From Rhizobium sp. 16-488-2b (lineage in GTDB: Bacteria > Pseudomonadota > Alphaproteobacteria > Rhizobiales > Rhizobiaceae): a DNA stretch of 64,000 nt. The stretch lies in assembly GCF_017741815.1 (NCBI RefSeq), contig NZ_JAGHMF010000009.1, forward strand, positions 1 through 64,000, given 5' to 3'. The notes beneath the pieces were generated by a model, which had not been told where the DNA came from, searched no databases, and saw only the letters and a program-made list of their open reading frames with translations. Below, piece by piece: positions 47,473-56,298 of the stretch. The position numbers and the translations under genes were made by a program. How positions within the stretch are numbered: the first letter of the stretch is position 1; every line of letters begins with the position of its first letter.

Positions 47473-47939
47473 TATGCGATTTCCATGATGGCATCGATTT
47501 CGACGGCGGCGTTCATCGGCAGCGCTGCCATGCCGACGGCGGCACGCGCATGTTTGCCGGCATCGCCGAGAACATTGGCGATCAGGTTCGACGCGCCGTT
47601 GATCACGAGATGCTGCTCGACGAATTCAGGCACGGAGGCCACGAAGCCGTTCAGCTTGATCACGCGCTTGATGCGGCCGAGATCGCCACCGAGTGCTGCA
47701 CTTGCCTGCGCCAGGATGTTGATGACGCAGAGTTCAGCGGCGCGCTGGCCCGTGGCGACGTCGACATTGCGGCCGAGGTGGCCGGTAACCGCGATCTTGC
47801 CGTTTTCGATCGGCAACTGGCCGGAGATGTGCAGCACGTTACCCGAGATGACGTAGGAAACGTAGTTGGCTGCGGGTGCTGCAGCCTGGGGCAAGGATAT
47901 CCCCATCTCTTTGAGCCGTGCTGCGATCTGATCGGACAT
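47472..47939 (-). CDS. RidA family protein (YjgF/Rid)
   Basis: 155 aa. Seen: AARLKEMGISLPQAAAPAAN at the N-terminus, then YVSYVISGNVLHISGQLP, the segment TGHLGRNVDVATGQRAAELC and KLNGFVASVPEF. Length (about 155 versus 130) and the N-terminal stretch match the Rid6/7-like subfamily rather than canonical RidA. The arginine needed for imine deaminase activity in classical RidA cannot be placed with confidence, so enamine/imine deaminase activity is uncertain. Coupled to the GDPD gene. Confidence 0.85.
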   Translation of the reverse strand: MSDQIAARLKEMGISLPQAAAPAANYVSYVISGNVLHISGQLPIENGKIAVTGHLGRNVDVATGQRAAELCVINILAQASAALGGDLGRIKRVIKLNGFVASVPEFVEQHLVINGASNLIANVLGDAGKHARAAVGMAALPMNAAVEIDAIMEIA

Positions 47940-48075
47940 TTTCTTCTCCGCTTTTGTTGTGAATAGTTCTAAAACTATGCATCTGGGCTTGAATCAATTT
48001 TGTGACACGATCGAGCCTCGATTTAGCCGGATGCGTTCTTATAACATCGTTGGTGAGTCCAACAGGAGATTATCA

Positions 48076-48924
48076 ATGGTCCGATCGAGTCTTGCCGCGC
48101 TGTTCCTCGCAGGCGTTTCGGCAACCGCTCATGCGGCGACACCCGCTGCAGGTGCCGTAATGGCCACGGGCCTGATCGCGCATCGGGCGATCTATGATTT
48201 GGAACTGAAGGACGCGTCGGAACGCTCCGGCATTTCGGGCATGTCCGGCCGCATGGTCTACGAATTCGACGGCGACTATTGCACCGGCTACACCACGAAG
48301 TTCCGCTTCGTGACGCAGATTGACACCGGCGATGCCGTGCGCGTCAGCGATCAGCAGACCAATACGTTCGAGAACCTGAAGGACCGCAAGTTCACCTTCG
48401 ACACCAAGTCGTTTACCGACGACCAGCTCGACAAGGAAGTGAACGGCGCCGCCCAGGATCAGGCCGACGGGACCAAGGTGGATCTGAAGCAGCCATCGAG
48501 CAAGGAGCTGCAGCTGGCCGCCAGCCGCTTCCCCACCGAGCACATGATGGATGTCATCAAGAACGCCAAGGCCGGCACCCGCCTGTTCGAAGCCCGCGTC
48601 TTCGATGGCTCTGATGATGGTGACAAGGCGCTGGCGACGACAACGGTTGTCGGCAAGGCGGTGACACCTGTCAGCGTCGAGGCCGATGCTGGCAATGCAG
48701 GCGCCTTTTCCAAAACTAGCTTCTGGCCGGTGACGATCTCTTACTTCAACGAGAACACCAAGACCGACGCCCTTCCGGTCTATCGCATGTCGTTCAAGCT
48801 GTACGAGAACGGCATCACCCGCGACTTGACGATGGATTACGGCGATTTCGTCCTGACCGGCAAGCTCTCTAAGCTGGAGCTTCTGGACGCCAAAACATCA
48901 CCTGTAAGTAATTGCACGCGTTGA
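48076..48924 (+). CDS. eipB: Cell envelope integrity protein EipB (DUF1849)
   Basis: 282 aa from ATG 48076 with AACAGGAG upstream. A signal peptide (MVRSSLAALFLAGVSATAHA) precedes the DUF1849 domain: LIAHRAIYDLELKD, SGMSGRMVYEFDGDYCTGYT, then FRFVTQIDTGD and MDYGDFVLTGKLSKLELL. EipB of Brucella is a periplasmic spiral beta protein needed for envelope integrity. It has a conserved disulfide; here Cys69 and Cys280 match that pattern. Divergent from ridA. Confidence 0.93.
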   Translation: MVRSSLAALFLAGVSATAHAATPAAGAVMATGLIAHRAIYDLELKDASERSGISGMSGRMVYEFDGDYCTGYTTKFRFVTQIDTGDAVRVSDQQTNTFENLKDRKFTFDTKSFTDDQLDKEVNGAAQDQADGTKVDLKQPSSKELQLAASRFPTEHMMDVIKNAKAGTRLFEARVFDGSDDGDKALATTTVVGKAVTPVSVEADAGNAGAFSKTSFWPVTISYFNENTKTDALPVYRMSFKLYENGITRDLTMDYGDFVLTGKLSKLELLDAKTSPVSNCTR

Positions 48925-48988
48925 ACGATTTCGTCGTTTCAATTCGACACGGTATGCAAAGCGACGCGCTCTGTGCTAGAGATCGCTC

Positions 48989-48994
48989 TATAAT
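48989..48994 (+). promoter_or_regulatory. Candidate -10 box before the pentapeptide-repeat gene
   Basis: A perfect TATAAT lies 30 bases before the proposed TTG start. No convincing -35 is seen at the right distance. Confidence 0.35.
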
Positions 48995-49023
48995 GAGCGT
49001 TGACGGCGAGCGGAGTGCATATT

Positions 49024-49731
49024 TTGCCAGGCTTTAGAGTATCGATCATGGCCGCGACGGCCTTGGCTGTCGCCATGCTGGCGGCTGCATTTTCTGGTTC
49101 GATCTCCGCGGCCGATTGCGGCTCGACCGCGTCGGCCGGTATCGATTGGGGTGGCTGCAACAAGAAGAACCTGATGCTGCAGGACGGCGATTTCCAGAAG
49201 GGAAATCTCGCCGACGCTGATTTCACGCTCACCAATCTCAGCCACAGCAATCTCGCTTCCGCCAATTTGGAGAAGGCGACCTTGGTTCGTGCCTGGTTCA
49301 CCGGCTCCGATCTCACTAAGGCGAATTTCTCCAAGGTCGAGGCCTATCGGTCCGGCTTCGAGGGCGTTAAGGCCGAGGGTGCCAATTTCACAGGTGCGGA
49401 ACTGCAGCGAGCCAATTTCAGTGGTGCAACGCTCAAGGGTGTCAATTTCGAAAAGGCCGAGCTCAGCCGCGTGAACTTCAAGGGCGCGGATGTAACGGGC
49501 GCGAATTTCTCGCTCACCAACCTGTCTCGCGCCGACCTGAGCGGCGCTACCTTCACCGGTCCGATCTCGTTCGACCGCGCCTTCCTGTTCCTGACAAGGA
49601 TCAGCGGACTGGATCTGTCACAGGCGACCGGGCTCGAAGAGGCGCAGGTGGCACTCGCCTGCGGCGATTCGAAGACCAAGCTGCCCCAGGGCATGGCGAC
49701 GCCGACAAGCTGGCCGTGCGACGCCGATTGA
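49024..49731 (+). CDS. Exported pentapeptide-repeat protein
   Basis: 235 aa from the TTG at 49024, which follows GCGGAG and gives a proper signal peptide (a basic n-region then SIMAATALAVAMLAAAFSGS); the ATG at 49048 would leave no positive charge before the hydrophobic core. After a Cys-containing segment (ADCGSTASAGIDWGGCNKKN) the protein consists of A(D/N)LxX pentapeptide repeats (about 65-195), forming a right-handed quadrilateral beta-helix. It ends with a CGDSKTKL ... WPCDAD tail with two more Cys. Presumably a periplasmic structural or binding protein; function unknown. Confidence 0.82.
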   Translation: MPGFRVSIMAATALAVAMLAAAFSGSISAADCGSTASAGIDWGGCNKKNLMLQDGDFQKGNLADADFTLTNLSHSNLASANLEKATLVRAWFTGSDLTKANFSKVEAYRSGFEGVKAEGANFTGAELQRANFSGATLKGVNFEKAELSRVNFKGADVTGANFSLTNLSRADLSGATFTGPISFDRAFLFLTRISGLDLSQATGLEEAQVALACGDSKTKLPQGMATPTSWPCDAD

Positions 49732-49946
49732 TCCTCCTAAGGGGGCAGAATGTGTCTATAGGCCGGGCATGGCGGTTATTTTGCCGATAAGGCTTGATTT
49801 TCCGGGGCGGGGAGGGTATGGCCCCCGCATTCCACACGTAAGGCATGGGATTGTCCGGGAGAAATCCGGATCGTTCCGCCCGGTGGCATTCTCGAAGAGA
49901 GTGCTGTTCGCCTTGCGGAGGTTCAACCGGAAAAGGATAACTAGGC
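49732..49946 (+). other. rpsB: rpsB leader region
   Basis: 215 bases, no gene. It contains GCATTCTC / GAGAGTGC (49886-49904, one G-T pair, 3-base loop) just upstream of the ribosome-binding site. Ribosomal protein S2 operons are often autoregulated through their leader; this hairpin is a candidate for that role (inference). Confidence 0.4.
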
Positions 49947-50714
49947 ATGGCATTGCCCGATTTTTCTATGCGCCAGCTGCTTGAAGCAGGCGTCCACTTT
50001 GGTCACCAGACTCACCGCTGGAACCCGAAGATGAAGCCGTACATTTTCGGCGATCGTAACAACATCCACATCATCGACCTCGCGCAGACGGTTCCGCTTC
50101 TGTCGCGCGCGCTCCAGGCTGTTTCCGACACCGTAGCCCGTGGCGGCCGCGTTCTGTTCGTCGGCACCAAGCGCCAGGCTTCCGAGCTCATCGCTGACTC
50201 GGCCAAGCGTTCCGCTCAGTATTACGTCAACTCGCGTTGGCTCGGCGGCATGATGACCAACTGGAAGACGATTTCGAACTCGATCCAGCGTCTGCGCAAG
50301 CTCGACGAGATCCTGTCTTCGGAACAGTCCGGCTACAACAAGAAAGAGCGCCTGAACCTTGAGCGCGAGCGCGAAAAGCTCGACAAGGCTCTCGGTGGTA
50401 TCAAGGACATGGGCGGCACGCCGGACCTGATGTTCATCATCGACACCAACAAGGAAAAGATCGCGATCGACGAAGCCAAGCGCCTCGGCATCCCGGTTGT
50501 CGCGATCATCGACTCGAACTGCGACCCGGACCTCATCGACTATCCGATCCCCGGCAACGACGACGCTTCGCGCGCCATCGCTCTGTACTGCGACCTGATC
50601 TCGCGCGCTGCCATCGACGGTATCGCTCGTCAGCAGAGCTCGTCGGGCCGTGACCTCGGCGCATCGATCGAAGCTCCGGTTGAGCCGGCGCTCGAAGGCG
50701 AAGCCGAAGCCTGA
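49947..50714 (+). CDS. rpsB: 30S ribosomal protein S2
   Basis: 255 aa. Classical S2: [20 protein letters not shown], then [33 protein letters not shown] and [17 protein letters not shown]. Codon use is the strongest towards preferred codons in the window, as expected for a ribosomal gene. It starts the rpsB-tsf-pyrH-frr cluster. Confidence 0.98.
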   Translation: MALPDFSMRQLLEAGVHFGHQTHRWNPKMKPYIFGDRNNIHIIDLAQTVPLLSRALQAVSDTVARGGRVLFVGTKRQASELIADSAKRSAQYYVNSRWLGGMMTNWKTISNSIQRLRKLDEILSSEQSGYNKKERLNLEREREKLDKALGGIKDMGGTPDLMFIIDTNKEKIAIDEAKRLGIPVVAIIDSNCDPDLIDYPIPGNDDASRAIALYCDLISRAAIDGIARQQSSSGRDLGASIEAPVEPALEGEAEA

Positions 50715-50766
50715 TAAAAGAAGCAGGCGGATCAAATGGTCCGCTGTGCTTTCCAGAGATTGGGAA

Positions 50767-50803
50767 AAGGCCGCTCGCGACTTTCATGAAGTTGGGCGGC
50801 CTT
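50767..50803 (+). other. Hairpin between rpsB and tsf
   Basis: AAGGCCGCTC / GGGCGGCCTT, ten pairs (one G-T) closing a 17-base loop that itself has a short ACTT / AAGT stem. It lies 53 bases after the rpsB stop without a T tract. It may attenuate read-through, letting rpsB outweigh tsf. Confidence 0.5.
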
Positions 50804-50958
50804 GACCATTTCAGGCGAGGGGAAAAAGTCTCTCGCCATTTGAGTTTCGTTATGACGCGTCATTCATCACGCTGTCATACATACAGGTACATTTCGTGCC
50901 TCAATCCGGTGCCGCACCGCCTTCGCGGGCCACCGTTTGAACCGACAAGAGGAAGCTT

Positions 50959-51885
50959 ATGACCGAGATTACGGCTGCACTGGTGAAGGAACTGCGCGAG
51001 AAGTCCGGCGCAGGCATGATGGACTGCAAGAAGGCGCTGGTGGAAAACAACGGCGACATCGAAGCATCGATCGACTGGCTCCGCGCAAAGGGCATCTCGA
51101 AGGCCGACAAGAAGGCTGGTCGCGCTGCTGCTGAAGGCCTGGTTGCCATCGCTGGCGCCGGCCACAAGGCTGTTGTCGTCGAGCTCAACTCGGAAACCGA
51201 CTTCGTTGCCCGTAACGACGCCTTCCAGGATCTGGTTCGTGGCATCGCCAACGTTGCCCTGACGACCGACGGTTCGGTTGAAGCCATCTCGGCTGCGACC
51301 TACCCGGCATCCGGCAAGCCGGTCGCCGACACCATCAAGGACGCGATCGCCACCATCGGCGAAAACATGACGCTGCGCCGCTCTGCCAAGCTCGAAGTCG
51401 AGCACGGCGTTGTCGCGACCTACATCCACAACGCTGCCGGCGACGGCATCGGCAAGCTCGGCGTTCTGGTTGCCCTGAAGTCGGAAGGCGACAAGGCTGT
51501 CCTGACCTCGATCGGTCGCCAGGTTGCCATGCACATCGCTGCTACCAACCCGCTCGCGATCCGCGCTGAAGAAGTCGACGCTACCGTTGCAGAACGCGAA
51601 CGCAACGTCTTCATCGAGCAGGCTCGTGAATCCGGCAAGCCGGAAGCCATCATCGAAAAGATGGTCGATGGCCGCATGCGCAAGTTCTTCGAAGAAGTCG
51701 CTCTTCTCTCGCAGGCTTTCGTCATCAACCCCGACCTGACGGTCGGTGCTGCGGTTGAAGCCGCTGCCAAGGAAGCTGGCGCCAAGATCGAAGTCGTCGG
51801 CATGGCGCGCCTCCTGCTCGGCGAAGGCGTCGAGAAGGAAGAGAGCGATTTCGCTGCTGAAGTGGCTGCTGTCGCCAAGAGCTGA
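50959..51885 (+). CDS. tsf: Translation elongation factor Ts
   Basis: 308 aa. [20 protein letters not shown] followed by [20 protein letters not shown] is the diagnostic N-terminal UBA-like part, followed by the [17 protein letters not shown] segment that contacts EF-Tu. EF-Ts recycles EF-Tu-GDP to EF-Tu-GTP. RBS AGAGGAAG. A stable hairpin follows, with pyrH 93 bases downstream. Confidence 0.98.
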   Translation: MTEITAALVKELREKSGAGMMDCKKALVENNGDIEASIDWLRAKGISKADKKAGRAAAEGLVAIAGAGHKAVVVELNSETDFVARNDAFQDLVRGIANVALTTDGSVEAISAATYPASGKPVADTIKDAIATIGENMTLRRSAKLEVEHGVVATYIHNAAGDGIGKLGVLVALKSEGDKAVLTSIGRQVAMHIAATNPLAIRAEEVDATVAERERNVFIEQARESGKPEAIIEKMVDGRMRKFFEEVALLSQAFVINPDLTVGAAVEAAAKEAGAKIEVVGMARLLLGEGVEKEESDFAAEVAAVAKS

Positions 51886-51907
51886 TCGTCCTATATATGT
51901 GAAAACA

Positions 51908-51939
51908 GAAGGGCATCGCGTGACAACGCGGTGCCCTTC
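51908..51939 (+). terminator. Hairpin between tsf and pyrH, possible terminator
   Basis: GAAGGGCATCGCG / CGCGGTGCCCTTC, thirteen pairs (one G-T) with a 6-base loop, 23 bases past the tsf stop. The downstream GTGTATCC is not T-rich, so termination may be partial. Confidence 0.6.
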
Positions 51940-51978
51940 GTGTATCCGGCACTCAGCGGTAATATACGAGGAGCCAAG

Positions 51979-52701
51979 ATGTCGTCAGAGCCTGTCTACA
52001 AACGTGTTCTACTCAAGGCTTCTGGCGAAGCCCTCATGGGCAGCCAGGGATTTGGAATCGATGTAGCGGTGGCCGACCGCATTGCGGCCGACATAGCCGA
52101 AGCGCGGCAGATGGGCGTTGAAGTCGGCGTCGTCGTCGGCGGCGGCAACATCTTCCGCGGCGTGGCCGTCGCTTCCAAGGGCGGTGACCGCGTCACGGGC
52201 GACCACATGGGCATGCTCGCAACCGTCATCAACGCGCTGGCGTTGGCGACCTCGCTGCGCAAGCTTAACATCGATACGGTGGTGCTTTCGGCGATCGCCA
52301 TGCCGGAGATCTGCGAGAGCTTCTCGCAGCGCGCCACCCTCTATCATCTGTCGCTGGGCCGTGTGGTGATCTTCGCCGGTGGTACCGGCAACCCCTTCTT
52401 CACGACCGACTCGGCCGCGGCCCTGCGCGCCGCCGAAATGGGCGCCGAGGCGATCTTCAAGGGTACCCAGGTAGACGGCATCTACTCCGCCGACCCGAAG
52501 AAGGTGCCCGATGCCACGCGCTTCGACCAGCTGACGCATAAGGAAGTGCTCGACAAGGGCCTCGCCGTCATGGACGTTGCGGCGGTCGCGCTGGCACGCG
52601 AAAATTCCATTCCGATCATCGTCTTCTCGATCCACGAGAAGGGCGGTTTTGCTGAAATCCTCCGGGGCGGCGGTCTGAAGACCATCGTTACCGACAACTG
52701 A
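51979..52701 (+). CDS. pyrH: Uridylate kinase
   Basis: 240 aa from ATG 51979 with ACGAGGAGCC upstream. Amino-acid-kinase fold UMP kinase: [15 protein letters not shown] at the N-terminus, [28 protein letters not shown] and [15 protein letters not shown]. It makes UDP from UMP and is the usual neighbour of frr. 55 bases to the frr start. Confidence 0.98.
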   Translation: MSSEPVYKRVLLKASGEALMGSQGFGIDVAVADRIAADIAEARQMGVEVGVVVGGGNIFRGVAVASKGGDRVTGDHMGMLATVINALALATSLRKLNIDTVVLSAIAMPEICESFSQRATLYHLSLGRVVIFAGGTGNPFFTTDSAAALRAAEMGAEAIFKGTQVDGIYSADPKKVPDATRFDQLTHKEVLDKGLAVMDVAAVALARENSIPIIVFSIHEKGGFAEILRGGGLKTIVTDN

Positions 52702-52756
52702 CAGAGTGGCGGCGCCCAAAGCGCGCCGCAGCTTCTACCGAGACGGGAGCACTGCT

Positions 52757-53317
52757 ATGAGTGAAGGCATCGACATCAACGATATCAAGCGCCGCATGGA
52801 TGGCGCGATCAATGCGTTCAAGAGCGATATCGCATCGCTGCGCACCGGTCGCGCATCGGCGAACATTCTCGACCCGGTCACGGTCGAAGCCTATGGTTCG
52901 CGCGTGCCGCTCAACCAGGTCGCGAACGTGACCGTACCGGAGCCGCGCATGCTCGGCATTTCGGTCTGGGACAAGTCGATGGTCGGCGCTGTCGATCGTG
53001 CGATCCGCGAAGCCAATCTCGGCCTCAACCCGATCGTCGACGGCCAGAACCTGCGCATTCCGCTGCCCGAACTCAACGAAGAGCGCCGCAAGTCGCTCGT
53101 CAAGGTCGCGCACGACTATGCCGAGAAAAGCAAGGTTGCGATTCGCCATGTTCGCCGTGACGGCATGGACGGCCTTAAGAAAGCCGAAAAGGACGGTGTC
53201 ATAGGGCAGGACCTGAGCCGCTCGCAGTCGGATCGTGTGCAGAAGATGACAGACGACACGATTTCTGAGGTCGACCGCTTGCTTGGCGAGAAGGAAAAGG
53301 AAATCATGCAGGTCTAA
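52757..53317 (+). CDS. frr: Ribosome recycling factor
   Basis: 186 aa. The diagnostic segments are present: [39 protein letters not shown] and [23 protein letters not shown] splits post-termination ribosomes with EF-G. RBS GACGGGAGC. uppS begins 44 bases downstream. Confidence 0.98.
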   Translation: MSEGIDINDIKRRMDGAINAFKSDIASLRTGRASANILDPVTVEAYGSRVPLNQVANVTVPEPRMLGISVWDKSMVGAVDRAIREANLGLNPIVDGQNLRIPLPELNEERRKSLVKVAHDYAEKSKVAIRHVRRDGMDGLKKAEKDGVIGQDLSRSQSDRVQKMTDDTISEVDRLLGEKEKEIMQV

Positions 53318-53361
53318 GGCGCAAAGCGCCTGCGCCTTGGACTGTAAAAACCGGACGGGAA

Positions 53362-54108
53362 ATGTTGGAAAGAACATTTGTGACTGTGCCAGAACACGTT
53401 GCCATAATCATGGATGGCAACGGTCGATGGGCAAAGCAGCGGGGGTTGCCGCGCACCATGGGGCATCGCAAGGGCGTTGACGCCGTGCGTGAGACCGTGC
53501 GCACAGCTGGCGACATCGGGGTCAAGTATCTCACCCTTTTCGCCTTCTCGTCGGAGAACTGGCGCCGTCCGGAAACCGAGGTGTCGGACCTTTTGGGCCT
53601 GCTGAAGGCGTTCATCCGCCGCGACCTCGCCGAACTGCACAAGCAGAACGTGCGCGTGAAGATCATCGGTGATCGCCACAGCCTGCAGAACGACATTCTC
53701 GACTTGCTGATCGACGCTGAAGAGACCACCAAGGCCAATACGGCGCTGACGCTGATCATTGCCTTCAACTACGGCTCGCGCGACGAGATCGCCCGCGCCA
53801 TGGCAAGCTTGGCGCGCGATGTCGAGCAGGGGCGGTTGCGCTCGCAGGATATCACGCCGGCGCTCATCAATGGCCGGCTTGATACCGCCGGCATCCCGGA
53901 TCCCGATCTCATCATCCGCACCAGCGGCGAAGAGCGCCTGTCGAACTTCTTGCTCTGGCAGGCCGCCTATTCGGAATTCATCTTCATTCCCGACTACTGG
54001 CCGGATTTCAGCCGCGAGACGCTTTACGCGGCGCTTGAGACCTTCGCTTCCCGCAACCGCCGCTTTGGTGGTCTGGTCGCCGAAACCGCGGCGGCGGTGG
54101 GAACCTGA
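53362..54108 (+). CDS. uppS: Undecaprenyl diphosphate synthase
   Basis: 248 aa. [20 protein letters not shown] near the N-terminus is the cis-prenyltransferase signature with the catalytic Asp, followed by [14 protein letters not shown] and, near the C-terminus, [20 protein letters not shown]. It makes the C55 lipid carrier for peptidoglycan and O-antigen. Its TGA shares a base with the cdsA ATG (TGATG). Confidence 0.98.
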   Translation: MLERTFVTVPEHVAIIMDGNGRWAKQRGLPRTMGHRKGVDAVRETVRTAGDIGVKYLTLFAFSSENWRRPETEVSDLLGLLKAFIRRDLAELHKQNVRVKIIGDRHSLQNDILDLLIDAEETTKANTALTLIIAFNYGSRDEIARAMASLARDVEQGRLRSQDITPALINGRLDTAGIPDPDLIIRTSGEERLSNFLLWQAAYSEFIFIPDYWPDFSRETLYAALETFASRNRRFGGLVAETAAAVGT

Positions 54109-54941
54109 TGCACCGCGAACTGCAGCTTCGTATCATCTCGGGCATCATCCTCGCGGTCATCGTGCTTGCCGCGACGTGGTGTGGCGGGCTCGCTTTCAGC
54201 CTGCTGTCGGCCCTTATCGGGCTTTTGATCTATTATGAGTGGTCGACGATCACCCGTCTCGCCAGTGAGCAGCCGGTTGCCAATGCGATCGGCTGGATCG
54301 GGCAGGCGGCCATCGCCGTTGCTGTCGTATCCGGCACTGTCGGCTACTCGCTGATCCTTCTCTTGTTGTTCTTTGCCATCGCTGTCGGCTTTGTCGTCAC
54401 CCGTGGCGTATCGCGCTGGTTCCCGGCGGGGATTGTCTATGCCGGGCTGACCGGGATCGCGCTCGCGAACATTCGCGGCAGCGATGCAGCCGGCCTGCAC
54501 GCGATGCTCTTCGTCTTCGCCGTCGTCTGGGCAACCGACATTCTCGCCTACTTCATCGGCCGCGCCATCGGCGGGCCGAAGCTCGCCCCAAAGATATCGC
54601 CCGGCAAGACATGGTCGGGAGCGATCGGCGGCGCCGTCTGCGCGGTCATTGCCGGTGTGCTGGTGGCCTACGCGGCATTTCCCGATGGCATAGCGTTGGC
54701 GGCCCTAGTCGCACTGGTGCTGTCCGTCTGCAGCCAGTCGGGTGACCTCTTCGAATCCTTCATCAAGCGTCGCTTCGGCGTGAAGGATTCCAGCCGTCTC
54801 ATTCCGGGGCACGGCGGGGTCATGGACCGGGTTGACGGGCTCATTTTCGCCTGTTTTGCGGCGTTCTTGCTTGCCGGGCTTTTTTCGCTGATAAAGGGCG
54901 GAGAGATGGCGTCGCTGGGCGCAGCCTTGTTCGGCGGATAA
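54108..54941 (+). CDS. cdsA: Phosphatidate cytidylyltransferase (CDP-diacylglycerol synthase)
   Basis: 277 aa inner-membrane protein with about seven hydrophobic segments and the C-terminal family signature SFIKRRFGVKDSS followed by RLIPGHGGVMDR. It converts phosphatidate and CTP to CDP-diacylglycerol, the precursor of phospholipids. Translationally coupled to uppS. Confidence 0.97.
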   Translation: MHRELQLRIISGIILAVIVLAATWCGGLAFSLLSALIGLLIYYEWSTITRLASEQPVANAIGWIGQAAIAVAVVSGTVGYSLILLLLFFAIAVGFVVTRGVSRWFPAGIVYAGLTGIALANIRGSDAAGLHAMLFVFAVVWATDILAYFIGRAIGGPKLAPKISPGKTWSGAIGGAVCAVIAGVLVAYAAFPDGIALAALVALVLSVCSQSGDLFESFIKRRFGVKDSSRLIPGHGGVMDRVDGLIFACFAAFLLAGLFSLIKGGEMASLGAALFGG

Positions 54942-54969
54942 TGTCGATAGAGGCTGACGGAAGGATTTT

Positions 54970-56103
54970 ATGGCAGGCTTGACCGAAATTTTTGGGTTTC
55001 TGACGGGATATATTGTTCCTTTCGTGCTCGTGCTTTCTCTCTTGGTGTTCGTGCACGAGATGGGGCACTACCTCGTCGGTCGCTGGAGTGGCATCCGCAT
55101 TCTGGCGTTTTCGGTCGGGTTTGGTCCTGAGCTACTGGGCTTCACCGACAAGCACGGAACACGCTGGAAGCTCTCGCTGATCCCGCTTGGCGGCTATGTC
55201 AGGTTCTTCGGCGACGAGGATGCGTCGAGCAAGCCTGATGAGGACAAGCTCGCGCAGATGTCGGACGAGGAGCGTGCGCGGTCGTTCGCCGGCGCCAAGC
55301 TCTGGAAGCGCGCGGCAACCGTCGCCGCAGGCCCGATCGCCAATTTCATCCTGGCAATCGCCATCTTCACCGTCCTGTTTTCGATCTACGGCCGCTCGGT
55401 CGCCGATCCAGTCGTCGCTGAAGTCAAGCCCGGCAGCGTTGCCGCCGAGGCCGGAGTCGTACCGGGCGACCTCCTGATCGCCATCGACGGCTCCAAGGTG
55501 CAGACCTTCGACGATGTGCGCCGCTACGTCAGCATCCGCCCGATGCAGAGGATCGTCGTGACGATCGAGCGCAACGGCGAGAAGATCGACGTGCCGATGG
55601 TGCCTGAACGCACCGACATGACCGATCAGTTCGGCAACAAGATAGAGATCGGCCTGATCGGTATCGTCACCAACCAGGACGTCGGACACTTCCGCCAGCA
55701 GACCTACACGCCGGTTGAAGCGCTGCATGAGGGCACGCTGCAGACCTGGCACATCGTCACCGGTACCTTCAAATATATCGGCAATCTGGTATCCGGTTAC
55801 ATGAAGCCCGACCAGCTCGGTGGCCCGATCCGTGTCGCGCAGGCATCCGGCCAGATGGCGACGCTGGGCGTTGCAGCTTTGCTTCAGCTGGCCGCTGTAT
55901 TGTCTGTTTCGATCGGATTACTCAACCTGATGCCGGTTCCGGTACTTGATGGCGGGCATCTGATGTTCTATGCGATTGAAGCAGTGAGGGGAAAGCCGTT
56001 GGGATCGTCGGCACAGGAGGTTGCGTTTCGCATCGGACTGGCCATGGTTCTGAGCCTGATGGTTTTTGCCACGTGGAACGATATTAGTGCTCTGATCGGC
56101 TGA
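54970..56103 (+). CDS. rseP: Site-2 protease RseP/RasP
   Basis: 377 aa membrane zinc metalloprotease. N-terminal VFVHEMGHYLVGRW gives the HExxH site, a PDZ domain occupies about 130-215 (VKPGSVAAEAGVVPGDLLIA), and the C-terminal LMPVPVLDGGHLM is the LDG motif. E. coli RseP has two PDZ domains (about 450 aa); this shorter one-PDZ form is usual in alphaproteobacteria. It cleaves anti-sigma factors and signal-peptide remnants in the membrane. Followed by bamA after 195 bases that include a large hairpin. Confidence 0.95.
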   Translation: MAGLTEIFGFLTGYIVPFVLVLSLLVFVHEMGHYLVGRWSGIRILAFSVGFGPELLGFTDKHGTRWKLSLIPLGGYVRFFGDEDASSKPDEDKLAQMSDEERARSFAGAKLWKRAATVAAGPIANFILAIAIFTVLFSIYGRSVADPVVAEVKPGSVAAEAGVVPGDLLIAIDGSKVQTFDDVRRYVSIRPMQRIVVTIERNGEKIDVPMVPERTDMTDQFGNKIEIGLIGIVTNQDVGHFRQQTYTPVEALHEGTLQTWHIVTGTFKYIGNLVSGYMKPDQLGGPIRVAQASGQMATLGVAALLQLAAVLSVSIGLLNLMPVPVLDGGHLMFYAIEAVRGKPLGSSAQEVAFRIGLAMVLSLMVFATWNDISALIG

Positions 56104-56140
56104 TTGCGGGACGAGGGAAAATTACGAATTATTTACGATG

Positions 56141-56178
56141 TTTCAAAGCTGTAGTGGCGAAAGCGTCACGCTTTGAAA
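56141..56178 (+). other. Large hairpin between rseP and bamA
   Basis: TTTCAAAGC / GCTTTGAAA, nine perfect pairs, with a second stem GTGGCG / CGTCAC inside (one G-T) closed by AAAG. It is 37 bases past the rseP stop and 121 bases before the proposed bamA start. It could be a terminator for rseP without a strong T tract, or a regulatory element of the bamA leader. Confidence 0.55.
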
Positions 56179-56298
56179 TGAAGTAAACAGAAATTAACTA
56201 GCTCCCTTGCTTGTATATCAAAAGCGGGTAAAACGACACACGTGACCGGAATCGGGGGACGCCTGGTGATGGGGACGAGAAAAAAGGTAATGGGTGAA

